In this document: positions 53,813 to 63,950 of the stretch, in pieces
Layout: every line of letters starts with the position of its first letter
Position numbering within the stretch: the stretch's first letter is position 1
Assembly: GCF_017848315.1 (NCBI RefSeq)
Contig: NZ_JAFKEC010000013.1
Span: 46,607 to 110,606, forward strand
Origin: Pseudomonas palmensis
GTDB lineage: Bacteria > Pseudomonadota > Gammaproteobacteria > Pseudomonadales > Pseudomonadaceae
Reading direction: 5' to 3'
Length of the DNA: 64,000 bases
Notes under the pieces: generated by a model
What the model saw: the letters and a program-made list of their open reading frames with translations, nothing else
What the model was told of the DNA's origin: nothing
Database searches by the model: none
Position numbers and translations under genes: made by a program

Positions 53813-55273
53813 ATGTTGAAAAGCACACTGCGTGACCCCTCGCTGCTTGTCGAACGCGCTTACGTCAATGGCAGCTGGATCGATGCCGACAACGGCGAAA
53901 CGATTGCCGTGATCAACCCCGCCGACGGCAGCGAAATCGCCCGGGTCCCGGCCCTCGGCGCCGCCGAGACGCGACGCGCCATCGAGGCCGCCCAGGCCCG
54001 TTTCGAAAGCTGGCGCGAAGTCCCCGCCGCCACCCGCGCACGTCACCTGGAAGCCTGGTACAGCCTGATCCTGGAAAACCAGGAAGACCTGGCGCTGATC
54101 ATGACCGCCGAACAAGGCAAGCCCCTGAGCGAGTCGCGCGGCGAAATCGGCTACGGCGCCAGCTTCGTCAAATGGTTTGCCGAAGAGGCCCGTCGCATCT
54201 ACGGCGACACCATCCCCGCGCCCACCAACGACCGCCGCATCCTGGTGCTCAAGCAGCCGATCGGCGTGGTGGCGGCCATCACCCCGTGGAACTTCCCCAA
54301 CGCGATGATCACGCGCAAATGCGCGCCGGCCCTGGCCGCCGGCTGCACCGTGCTGGTCAAGCCGTCCGAGATGACCCCGCTGTCGGCCCTGGCCCTGGCG
54401 GTACTGGCAGATCGTGCTGGCATCCCGGCCGGGGTGTTCAACGTGCTCACCGGCCTGCCTGCCGGCATCGGCAGCGAAGTGACCGCCAACCAGGCCGTGC
54501 GCAAGTTGTCGTTCACCGGCTCCACGCGCATCGGCAAGCTGCTGATGAGCCAGTGCGCCGACACCCTCAAGCGCCTGAGCCTGGAGCTGGGTGGCAACGC
54601 GCCGTTCATCGTGTTCGACGACGCCGACCTCGACCTGGCGATTGCCGGGGTGATGCTGAGCAAGTTCCGCAACGCCGGGCAGACCTGCGTGTGCGCCAAC
54701 CGCATTCTGGTGCAGGACGGCATCTACGACCGCTTCGCCGAGCGCCTGCGGGCTGCCGTGGCCGAGCTGAAGGTGGGTGATGGCCTGGGCGAGAACGTGA
54801 CCATCGGCCCGCTGATCAACGCCGCCGCCGTCGCAAAAGTCGCCAGCCACATCGGCGATGCGGTGGAAAAAGGCGCCAGCATCTCGATTGGCGGCGTGCC
54901 CGACGACACCGGCCTGTTCGTGCAGCCGACCGTGCTGCTGGACGCCACCACCGACATGCTGCTGGCCACCGAAGAGACCTTCGGCCCGGTTGCCCCGCTG
55001 TTCCGTTTCAAGGACGAAGCCGAGGCCCTGGCCATCGCCAACGCTACCCCGTTCGGCCTGGGCGCCTACTACTTCACCCAGGACATGCGCCGCGCCTGGC
55101 GTGTGGGCGAGCGCCTGGAGTTCGGCATGGTCGGCCTGAACACCGGGATCATCTCCATGGAAGTGGCCCCGTTCGGCGGCATGAAACAGTCCGGTACCGG
55201 CCGTGAAGGCTCCAAGTACGGCCTGGACGAGTTCCTCGAAATCAAGGCCTGGCACATGGGCGGCCTCGACTGA
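53813..55273 (+). CDS. gabD: Succinate (or glutarate) semialdehyde dehydrogenase, GabD type
   Basis: A 486-residue NADP-type aldehyde dehydrogenase. TPWNFPNAMITRK, the Lys in VLVKPSEMTPLSALALA, Glu in LSLELGGNAPFIVFDDADLD (in two pieces) and Cys in NAGQTCVCANR are the GabD/DavD hallmarks. APFGGMKQSGTGREGSKYG ends the fold. It acts on succinate semialdehyde in GABA degradation; the near relative DavD acts on glutarate semialdehyde in lysine degradation. The gabT-like aminotransferase gene follows after 52 bases, so the pair is an operon. The ATG at 53813 fits the family start (MLKSTLRDPSLL). Confidence 0.88.
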   Translation: MLKSTLRDPSLLVERAYVNGSWIDADNGETIAVINPADGSEIARVPALGAAETRRAIEAAQARFESWREVPAATRARHLEAWYSLILENQEDLALIMTAEQGKPLSESRGEIGYGASFVKWFAEEARRIYGDTIPAPTNDRRILVLKQPIGVVAAITPWNFPNAMITRKCAPALAAGCTVLVKPSEMTPLSALALAVLADRAGIPAGVFNVLTGLPAGIGSEVTANQAVRKLSFTGSTRIGKLLMSQCADTLKRLSLELGGNAPFIVFDDADLDLAIAGVMLSKFRNAGQTCVCANRILVQDGIYDRFAERLRAAVAELKVGDGLGENVTIGPLINAAAVAKVASHIGDAVEKGASISIGGVPDDTGLFVQPTVLLDATTDMLLATEETFGPVAPLFRFKDEAEALAIANATPFGLGAYYFTQDMRRAWRVGERLEFGMVGLNTGIISMEVAPFGGMKQSGTGREGSKYGLDEFLEIKAWHMGGLD

Positions 55274-55325
55274 ATACCTGCGTTCCCGAACCCCTGACAC
55301 CATCGTTAGTTAATGGAGCTGCACC

Positions 55326-56618
55326 ATGAATTCTGCACTGACTGAAAATCAACGCCTGCTGGCCCTGCGCGAGCAGCACGTACCCCGCGGCATCGCCACC
55401 GCCCACCCGATCGTGGTCAGCCACGCCCAGGGTTCGGAGCTGTGGGACGTGGACGGCAAGCGCTACCTGGACTTCGTCGGCGGCATCGGCGTGCTCAACG
55501 TCGGCCACAACCACCCGCGTGTGGTCGAGGCCGTGCGCCGCCAGGTGGGCGAGATCTCCCATGCCAGCTTCCAGGTGGTGGCCTATGCGTCGTACATCGA
55601 TGTGGCAGCGCGCCTGAACGCCATGGTCGGTGGCGGCGAAGCCTACAAGAGCGTGCTGTTCACCTCCGGCGCCGAAGCGGTGGAGAACGCCATCAAAATC
55701 GCCCGTGGCTACACCAACCGCCCGGCGGTGATCTCGTTCCGCGGCGGCTTCCACGGGCGCACCCTGCTGGGCGTCACCCTGACCGGCATGAGCCAGCCGT
55801 ACAAGCAGAACTTCGGCCCGTTCCCGGCCGAGATCTACCACGCCACCTACCCCAACGAATACCGCGGCGTGAGCAGTGACGACGCCCTGGCCGAACTCGA
55901 CCACCTGTTCGCCACCGACGTGGCCCCCGACCGCGTGGCGGCCATCCTGATCGAGCCGGTGCAAGGCGATGGCGGCTTCCTGCGCGCCCCCGATGCCTTC
56001 CTGCGTGCCCTGCGCGAACGCTGCACGCGCCACGGCATCGTGCTGATCCTGGACGAGATCCAGGCCGGCTTCGGGCGTACCGGCAAGCCGTTCGGCTTCC
56101 AGCACTCGGGCATCCAGCCTGACCTGGTGACCGTGGCCAAGAGCCTGGCCGGCGGCATGCCGCTGTCGGGTGTGGTGGGGCGTGCCGAGATCATGGACGC
56201 GCCGACCCCGGGCGGCCTGGGCGGCACCTACGGCGGCAACGCCGTGGCCTGCGCGGCTGCACTGGCGGTGATGGACCTGTTCGAGGAAGAAGACCTGCTG
56301 GCCCAGGGCGAGCAGCGTGCGGTGCAACTGCGTGAAGGCCTGCTGGCCCTGCAGAACCGCTACCCGTGCATCGGCGACGTGCGTGGCCTGGGCTTCATGC
56401 AGGCCATCGAGATCGTGGCCGACGACGCCGCGCAGACCCCGGACGCGAACCTGGCCCAGGCCATCATCGACCAGGCCCGTGAAGCCGGCCTGCTGGTGAT
56501 CAAGTGCGGCGTGTACCGCAACGTGGTGCGCTTCCTGGCACCGCTGGTGACCACCGAGGCGCAGATTTCCGAAGCGCTGCGCATGCTCGACCAGGCGTTG
56601 ACCCGCGCTACGGCCTAA
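55326..56618 (+). CDS. gabT: 4-aminobutyrate (or 5-aminovalerate) aminotransferase
   Basis: A 430-residue class III PLP aminotransferase. The cofactor-binding Lys is in VTVAKSLAGGMPLSGV, the phosphate loop is TSGAEAVENAIKIAR, SFRGGFHGRT follows, and the pyridine-nitrogen Asp is in LILDEIQAGFGRTGK. It moves the amino group from GABA (or 5-aminovalerate) to 2-oxoglutarate, giving the semialdehyde used by the enzyme encoded just upstream. GGAG stands eight bases before the ATG. The gabD-gabT order and 52-base gap indicate one transcript. Confidence 0.9.
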   Translation: MNSALTENQRLLALREQHVPRGIATAHPIVVSHAQGSELWDVDGKRYLDFVGGIGVLNVGHNHPRVVEAVRRQVGEISHASFQVVAYASYIDVAARLNAMVGGGEAYKSVLFTSGAEAVENAIKIARGYTNRPAVISFRGGFHGRTLLGVTLTGMSQPYKQNFGPFPAEIYHATYPNEYRGVSSDDALAELDHLFATDVAPDRVAAILIEPVQGDGGFLRAPDAFLRALRERCTRHGIVLILDEIQAGFGRTGKPFGFQHSGIQPDLVTVAKSLAGGMPLSGVVGRAEIMDAPTPGGLGGTYGGNAVACAAALAVMDLFEEEDLLAQGEQRAVQLREGLLALQNRYPCIGDVRGLGFMQAIEIVADDAAQTPDANLAQAIIDQAREAGLLVIKCGVYRNVVRFLAPLVTTEAQISEALRMLDQALTRATA

Positions 56619-56638
56619 TCCGCCCCTCTGCGGCGCCA

Positions 56639-56688
56639 CCTTCGCTGGCAATGCCGGCTCCCGCCGGGAGCGGCCTTGCCAGCGAAGG
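56639..56688. repeat. Inverted repeat (REP/terminator-like) after gabT
   Basis: Perfect 13-bp arms (CCTTCGCTGGCAA / TTGCCAGCGAAGG) enclose a second GC-rich inner hairpin (GGCTCCCGCCGGGAGC). It begins 20 bases after the gabT stop, so it probably ends that transcript or protects its 3' end. Confidence 0.65.
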
Positions 56689-56740
56689 CCCCGTGGGTGA
56701 AAGTGTGTTTTTTTGTCATCCCGCATTTCAGGAGTCAGGA

Positions 56741-57232
56741 ATGGAAGCGGCAACCAAGCTCGATCGGATCGATATCAACATCCTGGTCCAGTTGCAGAAA
56801 GACGGCCGCATGACCAACGTCAGCCTGGCCGAAGCCGTGGGGCTGTCGCCCAGCCCGTGCCTGCAACGGGTCAAGCGACTCGAGGCGGCAGGCTATATCA
56901 GCGGCTACGAAGCCCACCTGAACCTGGCCAAGTTCGCCAACTCGGTAACCATCTTCACCGAAGTCACACTGAGCGACCACAAACGCTCCGACTTTCAGAA
57001 ATTCGAATCGAGCATCCGCAACATCGACGAAGTGCTCGAATGCCACCTGATCAGCGGTGGCTATGACTACCTGGTGCGCTTTCTGACCAGCAGCATCCAG
57101 CATTACCAGGAGCTGATGGAAACCATCCTCGACCAGAACATCGGCATCGAGAAGTACTTCAGCTACATCGTGATCAAGTCGCCGGTGATGAAGAACAAGG
57201 TGCCCCTGCGCAGCCTGCTCGCCGCCGTCTAG
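56741..57232 (+). CDS. Lrp/AsnC-family transcriptional regulator
   Basis: A 163-residue regulator with the Lrp layout: an N-terminal helix-turn-helix (RIDINILVQLQKDGRMTNV, AEAVGLSPSPCLQRVKRLE) and a C-terminal RAM/effector domain (FTEVTLSDH, VLECHLISGGYDYLVRF, IEKYFSYIVIKSPV). Lrp-type proteins sense amino acids. It follows gabD-gabT on the same strand after a hairpin, so it may control those genes. A GGAG site precedes the ATG by eight bases. Its stop overlaps the convergent LysR stop by four bases. Confidence 0.87.
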   Translation: MEAATKLDRIDINILVQLQKDGRMTNVSLAEAVGLSPSPCLQRVKRLEAAGYISGYEAHLNLAKFANSVTIFTEVTLSDHKRSDFQKFESSIRNIDEVLECHLISGGYDYLVRFLTSSIQHYQELMETILDQNIGIEKYFSYIVIKSPVMKNKVPLRSLLAAV

Positions 57233-58119
57233 CGCCTGGCCTCGGCCTGCTGTTCATGCAGGCTGTCGAACAACGCCTGGGCCGCAGCCGACAGTTCGTG
57301 GCCCGGCTTGCTCAGCACCCCGATGGCACGTTCCACCGGGTCGCGCAGGGTGATGCAGCGCGCGCCCAGCTCGTGCATCTGGCCGGCGCACAGGGCCGGC
57401 ACCGCGCTGACCCCAAGCCCGCTGGCCACCATGCGACCCACTGTCACCAGTTGATGGCTCTCGAACTCCACCGCCAGCTTCATGCCGCGCGCCTTGAGGT
57501 GTTCTTCGAGCATCACGCGCACGTTCGAGGGCCGTTGCAAGGTAATGAACGGCTGCTGCAGCAAGGTCTGCCAGTCGATTTCATCCAGCGCGGCCAGGGG
57601 CGAATCCAGCGGCACCACGGCAGTGAACCGGTCGACGTACAGGGGCGAGAACACCAGCGACGAGCCTTCGAACGGTTCGAACGCCACCCCCAGCTCCACC
57701 TGGCGGTCACGCACCATCTCCAGCACCTGTTCGTTGATCACGTCGTTCACCGTGACCCCGATGTTCGGGTAGCGGGTGCGAAAGTTCTTCAGGATGGGCG
57801 GCAGCAGGTTGCCGGCGAACGACGGCATCGCCGCAATGGTCACGCGCCCGCGCTGCAGGGTGAAGCGCTGGCGGATCTCGTCCTCGGCGTTGTCCCAGTC
57901 GGCAAGCAGGCGGCGCGCCAGGGGCAGCAGCGATTCGCCTTCCGGGGTCAGCGTGACGTTGCGCGTGGTGCGCGTGAACAGCCGCCCGCCCAGGCCCTCC
58001 TCCAGCGACTTGATGGTCAGGCTCAGTGCCGACTGCGACAGGTGCAGACGCTCGCAAGCCACCGCAAAACTCAGGCTCTGGGCCACTGCCCAGAAGGCAC
58101 GCAACTGCTTGACGGTCAT
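57229..58119 (-). CDS. LysR-family regulator divergent from the thiolase gene
   Basis: A 296-residue LysR regulator. The helix-turn-helix is in FWAVAQSLSFAVACERLHLSQSALSLTIKSLE; the effector domain contains VTIAAMPSFAGNLLPPILK and a hinge near residue 165. It diverges from the acetyl-CoA acetyltransferase gene with a 125-base AT-rich gap, so it probably controls that gene. The inducer is not known. Confidence 0.87.
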   Translation of the reverse strand: MTVKQLRAFWAVAQSLSFAVACERLHLSQSALSLTIKSLEEGLGGRLFTRTTRNVTLTPEGESLLPLARRLLADWDNAEDEIRQRFTLQRGRVTIAAMPSFAGNLLPPILKNFRTRYPNIGVTVNDVINEQVLEMVRDRQVELGVAFEPFEGSSLVFSPLYVDRFTAVVPLDSPLAALDEIDWQTLLQQPFITLQRPSNVRVMLEEHLKARGMKLAVEFESHQLVTVGRMVASGLGVSAVPALCAGQMHELGARCITLRDPVERAIGVLSKPGHELSAAAQALFDSLHEQQAEARR

Positions 58120-58244
58120 GCTGACTCCGGCAAAACGGGGAATTGTTGAGGTTTATCGATCAATCCATCTCAAAAATCAACTTAACAAATATATGTAATG
58201 GCGCAACACTCACGCCACTGGTCCACTAACAAGGAGAATATTCC

Positions 58245-59426
<1,182 letters not shown>

Positions 59427-59447
59427 CCCTCGATCTGCAGCGCCTCG

Positions 59448-59511
59448 TCGCGGGTCAAGCCCGCTCCCACAGGATTGCCGTGGCCCCTGTGGGAGCGGGC
59501 TTGACCCGCGA
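59448..59511. repeat. REP pair with 25-bp perfect arms
   Basis: TCGCGGGTCAAGCCCGCTCC plus CACAG at 59448-59472 is repeated in exact reverse complement at 59487-59511, around a 14-base spacer. This is the typical P. putida REP element in back-to-back form. It lies between the convergent thiolase and transglutaminase genes and can fold into a strong hairpin in either transcript. Confidence 0.88.
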
Positions 59512-59537
59512 TGGCGTCGACACCTTGCATCGCCTGG

Positions 59538-60329
59538 CTACTGCACCTGCACCATCAGTTCCACCTGCACCTTGGCCAGCATGTGCTCCATCCCCCCGCC
59601 CCGGCGCATTCCGCGCACCGGGCACGCATCCAGGTAATCCAGCCCCACCGCCAGCTTCAGGTGGCGCTCGGGCCTGGCCAGCCGATTGGTGATATCGAAA
59701 CTGTACCAGCCCTCCCCCAGCCAGGCTTCGGCCCAGGCATGGCTGGCCAGATGCGTGGCGTCCTCGGTGCACAGGTAGCCCGACACGTAGCGCGCCGGGA
59801 TACCCAGGCTGCGCACACAGGCCAGAAACGCATGGGTATGGTCCTGGCACACCCCCGCCTGCCTGGCGAACGACTCGGCCGCGGTAGTGCCCACCTCGGT
59901 CGCGCCGGGGCTGTAGGGCATATGCTCGGCCAGCGCATTCATCAGCTCGATCAGCGCCGCCCTGTCGCGCCGCTCGCCGCAATGCTGTGCGGCAAACGCC
60001 AGCAGCGCCTCGTCGGCGGCGGTCAGCGGGCTGCTGCGCAGAAACGGCAGCGGCGACTGCAGGTCCGGCTCCACCTCGCGGGTGGGGTCGATCTCCACCT
60101 GGCCGTGGGCGCACAGCACGATCTCGCCGTGGGGCTCGTCCAGGGTCAGTACATGCAGCACGTTGCCATAGGGGTCGAGCTGGCTGCGCACCTTGCGCGG
60201 CATGTCCACCTGCCAGTCGATGACCCGCTGGCGCTCGCTGTCCTGGGGCGTGAGGCGCAGGAACTGGATGCTGGTGCACACCTCGTTGGCATAGCTGTAG
60301 GTGGTGTCGTGGCGAATGGACAGTTTCAT
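59538..60329 (-). CDS. Transglutaminase-like cysteine protein of the ATP-grasp/alpha-E trio
   Basis: A 263-residue protein with a bacterial transglutaminase N-terminal domain (MKLSIRHDTTYSYANEV) and a papain-like core. The triad is Cys161 (AGVCQDHTHAF), His197 (LASHAWAEAW) and Asp212 (YSFDITN). Such enzymes cleave or form amide bonds. It is the last gene of a three-gene unit and overlaps the alpha-E gene by four bases (ATGA). No signal peptide is seen, so the protein is cytoplasmic. The unit is conserved in many proteobacteria, but its product is not known. Confidence 0.87.
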   Translation of the reverse strand: MKLSIRHDTTYSYANEVCTSIQFLRLTPQDSERQRVIDWQVDMPRKVRSQLDPYGNVLHVLTLDEPHGEIVLCAHGQVEIDPTREVEPDLQSPLPFLRSSPLTAADEALLAFAAQHCGERRDRAALIELMNALAEHMPYSPGATEVGTTAAESFARQAGVCQDHTHAFLACVRSLGIPARYVSGYLCTEDATHLASHAWAEAWLGEGWYSFDITNRLARPERHLKLAVGLDYLDACPVRGMRRGGGMEHMLAKVQVELMVQVQ

Positions 60330-61276
60330 ACCACCTCCAGGTAGGCGTCGTGAATGGCCTGGCCCAGGTCGCGGACCTGATCGATGAACTCGATCAGCCA
60401 GGCGTGCAGGCCTGCATCGAGGATCTCGTCGATGCCGGTGTAGCGCAGGCGAGCGTTGAGGCCGGCGGCCAGGCGCTGCGCCGGGCGGCCGTTGATGCCG
60501 GGCAGGTTGGACAGTTCAAGGTCCAGCTCCTGGATGCAGGCATGCAGCGAGCGCGGCACCTCGGCGCGCAACAGCAGCATTTCCGAAACCTGCTCGGCGT
60601 TCGGTGCGTTGCGGTAGATCTCGTTGAAAGCCTCGAACGACGACAGGGCGCGCAGCAAGGCGCTCCACTGGTAGTAGCCACGGGCCGACTTGTCGCTGAC
60701 CTCCTCCGACTCCTCGCCAAACATCTCGTAGCGTGCATCCAGCAGGCGCAAGGTGTTGTCGGCACGTTCGATGAAGGTGCCCAGGCGAATGAAGCCATAG
60801 GCCTCGTTGCGCATGATGGTGCCCGAGGTGGCCCCGCGAAACAGGTGCGAACGCTCCCGCACCCATTCGCAGAACTGGCTGATGCCGTAGCGGCCCAGGC
60901 CGTTGCCGGCAATGGCGCGCATCTCCAGCCAGGTGGCATTGATGTTCTCCCACATGTCGGCGGTGATGCGCCCGCGCACGGCGTGGGCATTGCTGCGCGC
61001 CGCACGCAGGCAGCAGTAGATGCTGCCGGGGTTGGCCTCGTCCAGGGCAAAGAAGTGCAGCATGTGCTCGGTGTCGAGCGCGCCGTGGCGGGCCTTGTAG
61101 TCTTCCAGCGTGCCGGCCGCCAGCAGCGACATGGCCAGCTCCGCGTGGCCGTCGCTGCGTCCGGCCTGGGGCATCAGCGACAGCGAATAGCTCACTTCGA
61201 GCATGCGCGCGAGGTTTTCCGCGCGCTCCAGGTAACGCGACATCCAGTAGAGGTCTGCAGCAGTTCTTGAAAGCAT
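60326..61276 (-). CDS. Alpha-E domain protein (DUF403)
   Basis: A 316-residue all-helical protein of the alpha-E family. The conserved start is MLSRTAADLYWMSRYLERAENLARMLEVS (in parts: ADLYWMSRYLERAEN). Further family features are the conserved RSNAHAVRGRI, TSGTIMRNEAYGFIRLGTFIERADNT and QVRDLGQAIHDAYLEV regions. Its role is not known; by context it works with the ATP-grasp and transglutaminase proteins. It begins three bases after the ATP-grasp stop and overlaps the transglutaminase start. Confidence 0.88.
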   Translation of the reverse strand: MLSRTAADLYWMSRYLERAENLARMLEVSYSLSLMPQAGRSDGHAELAMSLLAAGTLEDYKARHGALDTEHMLHFFALDEANPGSIYCCLRAARSNAHAVRGRITADMWENINATWLEMRAIAGNGLGRYGISQFCEWVRERSHLFRGATSGTIMRNEAYGFIRLGTFIERADNTLRLLDARYEMFGEESEEVSDKSARGYYQWSALLRALSSFEAFNEIYRNAPNAEQVSEMLLLRAEVPRSLHACIQELDLELSNLPGINGRPAQRLAAGLNARLRYTGIDEILDAGLHAWLIEFIDQVRDLGQAIHDAYLEVV

Positions 61277-61279
61277 GGT

Positions 61280-62689
61280 TCAGTCCTCCACCACCCAGGT
61301 GTCCTTGGTACCGCCGCCCTGCGACGAGTTGACCACCAGCGAGCCTTCGCGCAGCGCCACCCGCGTGAGGCCGCCGGGCACCAGGCGGGTCTGGCTGCCC
61401 GACAGCACGAACGGGCGCAGGTCGATATGGCGCGGGGCAATGCCGCTTTCGACAAAGGTCGGGCAGGTGGACAGGCACAAGGTGGGCTGGGCGATGTAGT
61501 CCTGCGGCCGGGCCTTGAGGCGCAGGCGGAACGCTTCGATCTGCGCTGCCGTCGACGCCGGCCCCACCAGCATGCCGTAGCCCCCGGAGCCCTGGGTTTC
61601 CTTGACCACCAGGTGCTCCAGGTTGGCCAGCACATGGGACAGCTCGGCCGGCTTGCGGCACTGCCAGGTGGGCACGTTCTTCAGAATCGGCGCTTCGTCC
61701 AGGTAGAAGCGGATCATCTCGCCCACGTAGGGGTAGATCGACTTGTCGTCCGCCACCCCGGTGCCGACCGCGTTGGCCAGCACCACGTTGCCCAGGCGGT
61801 AGGCGGCAATCAGGCCGGGCACCCCGAGCATCGACTCGGGGTTGAAGGTCAGCGGGTCGAGGAAGGCGTCATCCAGCCGGCGGTAGATCACGTCCACCGG
61901 CTGGGGGCCGCAGGTGGTGCGCATGAACACGCGGTCGTCACGCACGAACAGGTCGGCGCCTTCCACCAGTTCCACCCCCATTTCGCGGGCCAGGAACGCA
62001 TGCTCGAAGTACGCACTGTTGAAGCGCCCCGGGGTCAGCACCACCACCGTGGGGTTGTCCAGCGGGCTGGCGCTCCTGAGCGTGTCGAGCAGCAGGTTGG
62101 GGTAATGGTCGATGGGCGCGATGCGCTGGGCGGCGAACAGCTCGGGGAACAGGCGCATCATCATCTTGCGGTCTTCGAGCATGTAGCTCACGCCGCTGGG
62201 GGTGCGCAGGTTGTCCTCGAGCACGTAGTAGCTGCCGTCGCCATCGCGCACCAGATCCACCCCCGCGATATGCGCATAGAGGCCCCGGTGCAGCCCCAGG
62301 CCACGCATGGCCACCTGGTAGCCCTCGTTGGCCAGCACCTGCTCGGCCGGGATGATGCCGGCCTTGAGGATGCGCTGTTCATGGTAGATATCGGCCAGGA
62401 ACATGTTCAGTGCCTGCACCCGCTGGATGCAGCCACGCTCGATGACCTGCCATTCGCTGGCCTTGATGCTGCGCGGAATGATGTCGAACGGGATCAGGCG
62501 TTCGGTGCCCTGCTCGTCACCGTAGAGCGTGAAGGTGATGCCTGCGCGGTGGAACAGCAGGTCGGCTTCGCGGCGGCGTTGCGCCAGCAGTTCCAGCGGC
62601 GTGTCCGCCAGCCAGCGGGCAAACTCGCGGTAATGCGGGCGACACTGGCCCCCTGCGGCATACATTTCGTCAAAAAAAGCTCCGGACAT
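61280..62689 (-). CDS. Circularly permuted ATP-grasp type 2 protein
   Basis: A 469-residue predicted amide ligase of the circularly permuted ATP-grasp family (formerly DUF404/DUF407). Recognisable segments are YYVLEDNLRTPSGVSYMLE, NAVGTGVADDKSIYPYV, VVKETQGSGGYGMLVG and HIDLRPFVLSG, the nucleotide- and metal-binding elements. Family members are predicted to join amino acids or peptides using ATP. The ATG at 62689 has a GAGGAG site upstream and matches the family start (MSGAFFDEMY). It is first of the three-gene unit with the alpha-E and transglutaminase genes. Confidence 0.88.
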   Translation of the reverse strand: MSGAFFDEMYAAGGQCRPHYREFARWLADTPLELLAQRRREADLLFHRAGITFTLYGDEQGTERLIPFDIIPRSIKASEWQVIERGCIQRVQALNMFLADIYHEQRILKAGIIPAEQVLANEGYQVAMRGLGLHRGLYAHIAGVDLVRDGDGSYYVLEDNLRTPSGVSYMLEDRKMMMRLFPELFAAQRIAPIDHYPNLLLDTLRSASPLDNPTVVVLTPGRFNSAYFEHAFLAREMGVELVEGADLFVRDDRVFMRTTCGPQPVDVIYRRLDDAFLDPLTFNPESMLGVPGLIAAYRLGNVVLANAVGTGVADDKSIYPYVGEMIRFYLDEAPILKNVPTWQCRKPAELSHVLANLEHLVVKETQGSGGYGMLVGPASTAAQIEAFRLRLKARPQDYIAQPTLCLSTCPTFVESGIAPRHIDLRPFVLSGSQTRLVPGGLTRVALREGSLVVNSSQGGGTKDTWVVED

Positions 62690-62991
62690 ACCCCACTCCT
62701 CGCCGTGTTCGTAACGGCTTCTTCTAATTGGCTGCTGTCTTCCAGTACCCGGGCCTTTCAACAGACTTTAGCAAGGGCTGTGCCCAACGCCCGGGAATCG
62801 CTCTGCCACGCCCCTTGAGCGCGGCGGGCGACCCGAGCGGTGCATGCATTTGCCCCATAACGGTGCGCGCAACCTCCCCGGTGCACGCTGCGCACCTTTT
62901 CGTAAAGACTTGTATCTACGGGGCCTCCCCAGCAGCACATGGCGATCTGGTGGCCTAGAATGCCGACACCTCTTTTCTGCGAGTTGCTGCC
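62690..62991. other. Intergenic region between the ATP-grasp trio and the symporter gene
   Basis: These 302 bases separate two divergent transcripts and contain no convincing gene. A possible -10 for the symporter (TAGAAT, 62956-62961) is present without a good -35. I see no clear operator. Confidence 0.5.
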
Positions 62992-63873
62992 ATGACCGCT
63001 TCGCCATTGCTGACCGCCTTCCTGCCCGTTGCGCTGGGCATCATCATGTTCGGCCTGGGGCTTTCGCTGACCCTGGCCGACTTCGCCCGGGTGGTGAAAT
63101 ACCCCAAGCCGGTGGTCATCGGCCTGGTGTGCCAGATCCTGCTGCTGCCCTTCATCTGCTTTCTGATTGCCAACGGTTTTGGCCTGGCACCGGCCCTGGC
63201 GGTCGGCCTGATGCTGCTGGCGGCCTCGCCCGGCGGCACCACCGCCAACCTGTTCAGCCACCTGGCGCACGGTGACGTGGCGCTCAACATCACGCTGACG
63301 GCGGTAAACTCGCTGATCGCGATCCTGACCATGCCGCTGCTGGTCAACCTGTCGCTGAGCTACTTCATGAGCGCCGACCAGGCCATCCCGCTGCAGTTCG
63401 CCAAGGTGCTGCAGGTGTTTGCCATCGTGCTGGTGCCGGTGGCGCTGGGCATGCTGGTGCGGCGCCTGACCCCGGCCTTCGCGGCGCGCATGGAGAAGCC
63501 GATGAAGCTGGTGGCGGCGCTGTTCCTGGCCGGCACGGTGATGCTGGCGCTGATGAAAGACTGGGCCACCGTGGTCGAGTACGCGCCCCTGGTAGGCGCA
63601 GCCGCGCTGTTGTTCAACCTGGTGAGTCTGGGGCTGGGCTACTATGTGCCGCGGATGCTGAAGATTCCGAAGCGCCAGGCCATCGCCATCGGCATGGAGA
63701 TCGGCATCCACAACGGTACGCTGGCGATTGCACTGGCGCTGAGCCCGACCCTGCTCAACAACTCGACCATGGCCATTCCGGCGGCGCTGTACAGCCTGAT
63801 CATGTTCTTTACCGCCGCCGGGTTTGGCTGGTGGGTGAGCCGCAACCCGGAACCGGTGGCAGTGCTCGACTGA
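62992..63873 (+). CDS. Bile acid:sodium symporter (BASS) family transporter
   Basis: A 293-residue inner-membrane protein with about nine helices. Family motifs are FGLGLSLTLADFARVVKYPKPVVIGL, LLAASPGGTTANLFSHLAHGDVALN (the sodium-binding crossover) and GMEIGIHNGTLAIALA (second crossover), each given here in part. Bacterial members carry organic acids such as pyruvate, pantothenate or keto-pantoate, as well as bile acids, with sodium. The ATG at 62992 starts directly at the first helix; no strong ribosome-binding site is visible. It is a single gene followed by a REP-like repeat. Confidence 0.88.
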   Translation: MTASPLLTAFLPVALGIIMFGLGLSLTLADFARVVKYPKPVVIGLVCQILLLPFICFLIANGFGLAPALAVGLMLLAASPGGTTANLFSHLAHGDVALNITLTAVNSLIAILTMPLLVNLSLSYFMSADQAIPLQFAKVLQVFAIVLVPVALGMLVRRLTPAFAARMEKPMKLVAALFLAGTVMLALMKDWATVVEYAPLVGAAALLFNLVSLGLGYYVPRMLKIPKRQAIAIGMEIGIHNGTLAIALALSPTLLNNSTMAIPAALYSLIMFFTAAGFGWWVSRNPEPVAVLD

Positions 63874-63879
63874 CTGCAC

Positions 63880-63950
63880 GGCAAGGCCGGCTGCTACGGG
63901 GTTCTGTGAACGGCGCAACCCCCTGTAGGAGCCGGCCTTGCCGGCGAAGG
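63880..63950. repeat. REP-type inverted repeat after the symporter gene
   Basis: GGCAAGGCCGGCTGCTACGG and its near reverse complement GTAGGAGCCGGCCTTGCCGG face each other across about 30 bases. It lies just past the symporter stop, like the other REP pairs of the window. Confidence 0.7.
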
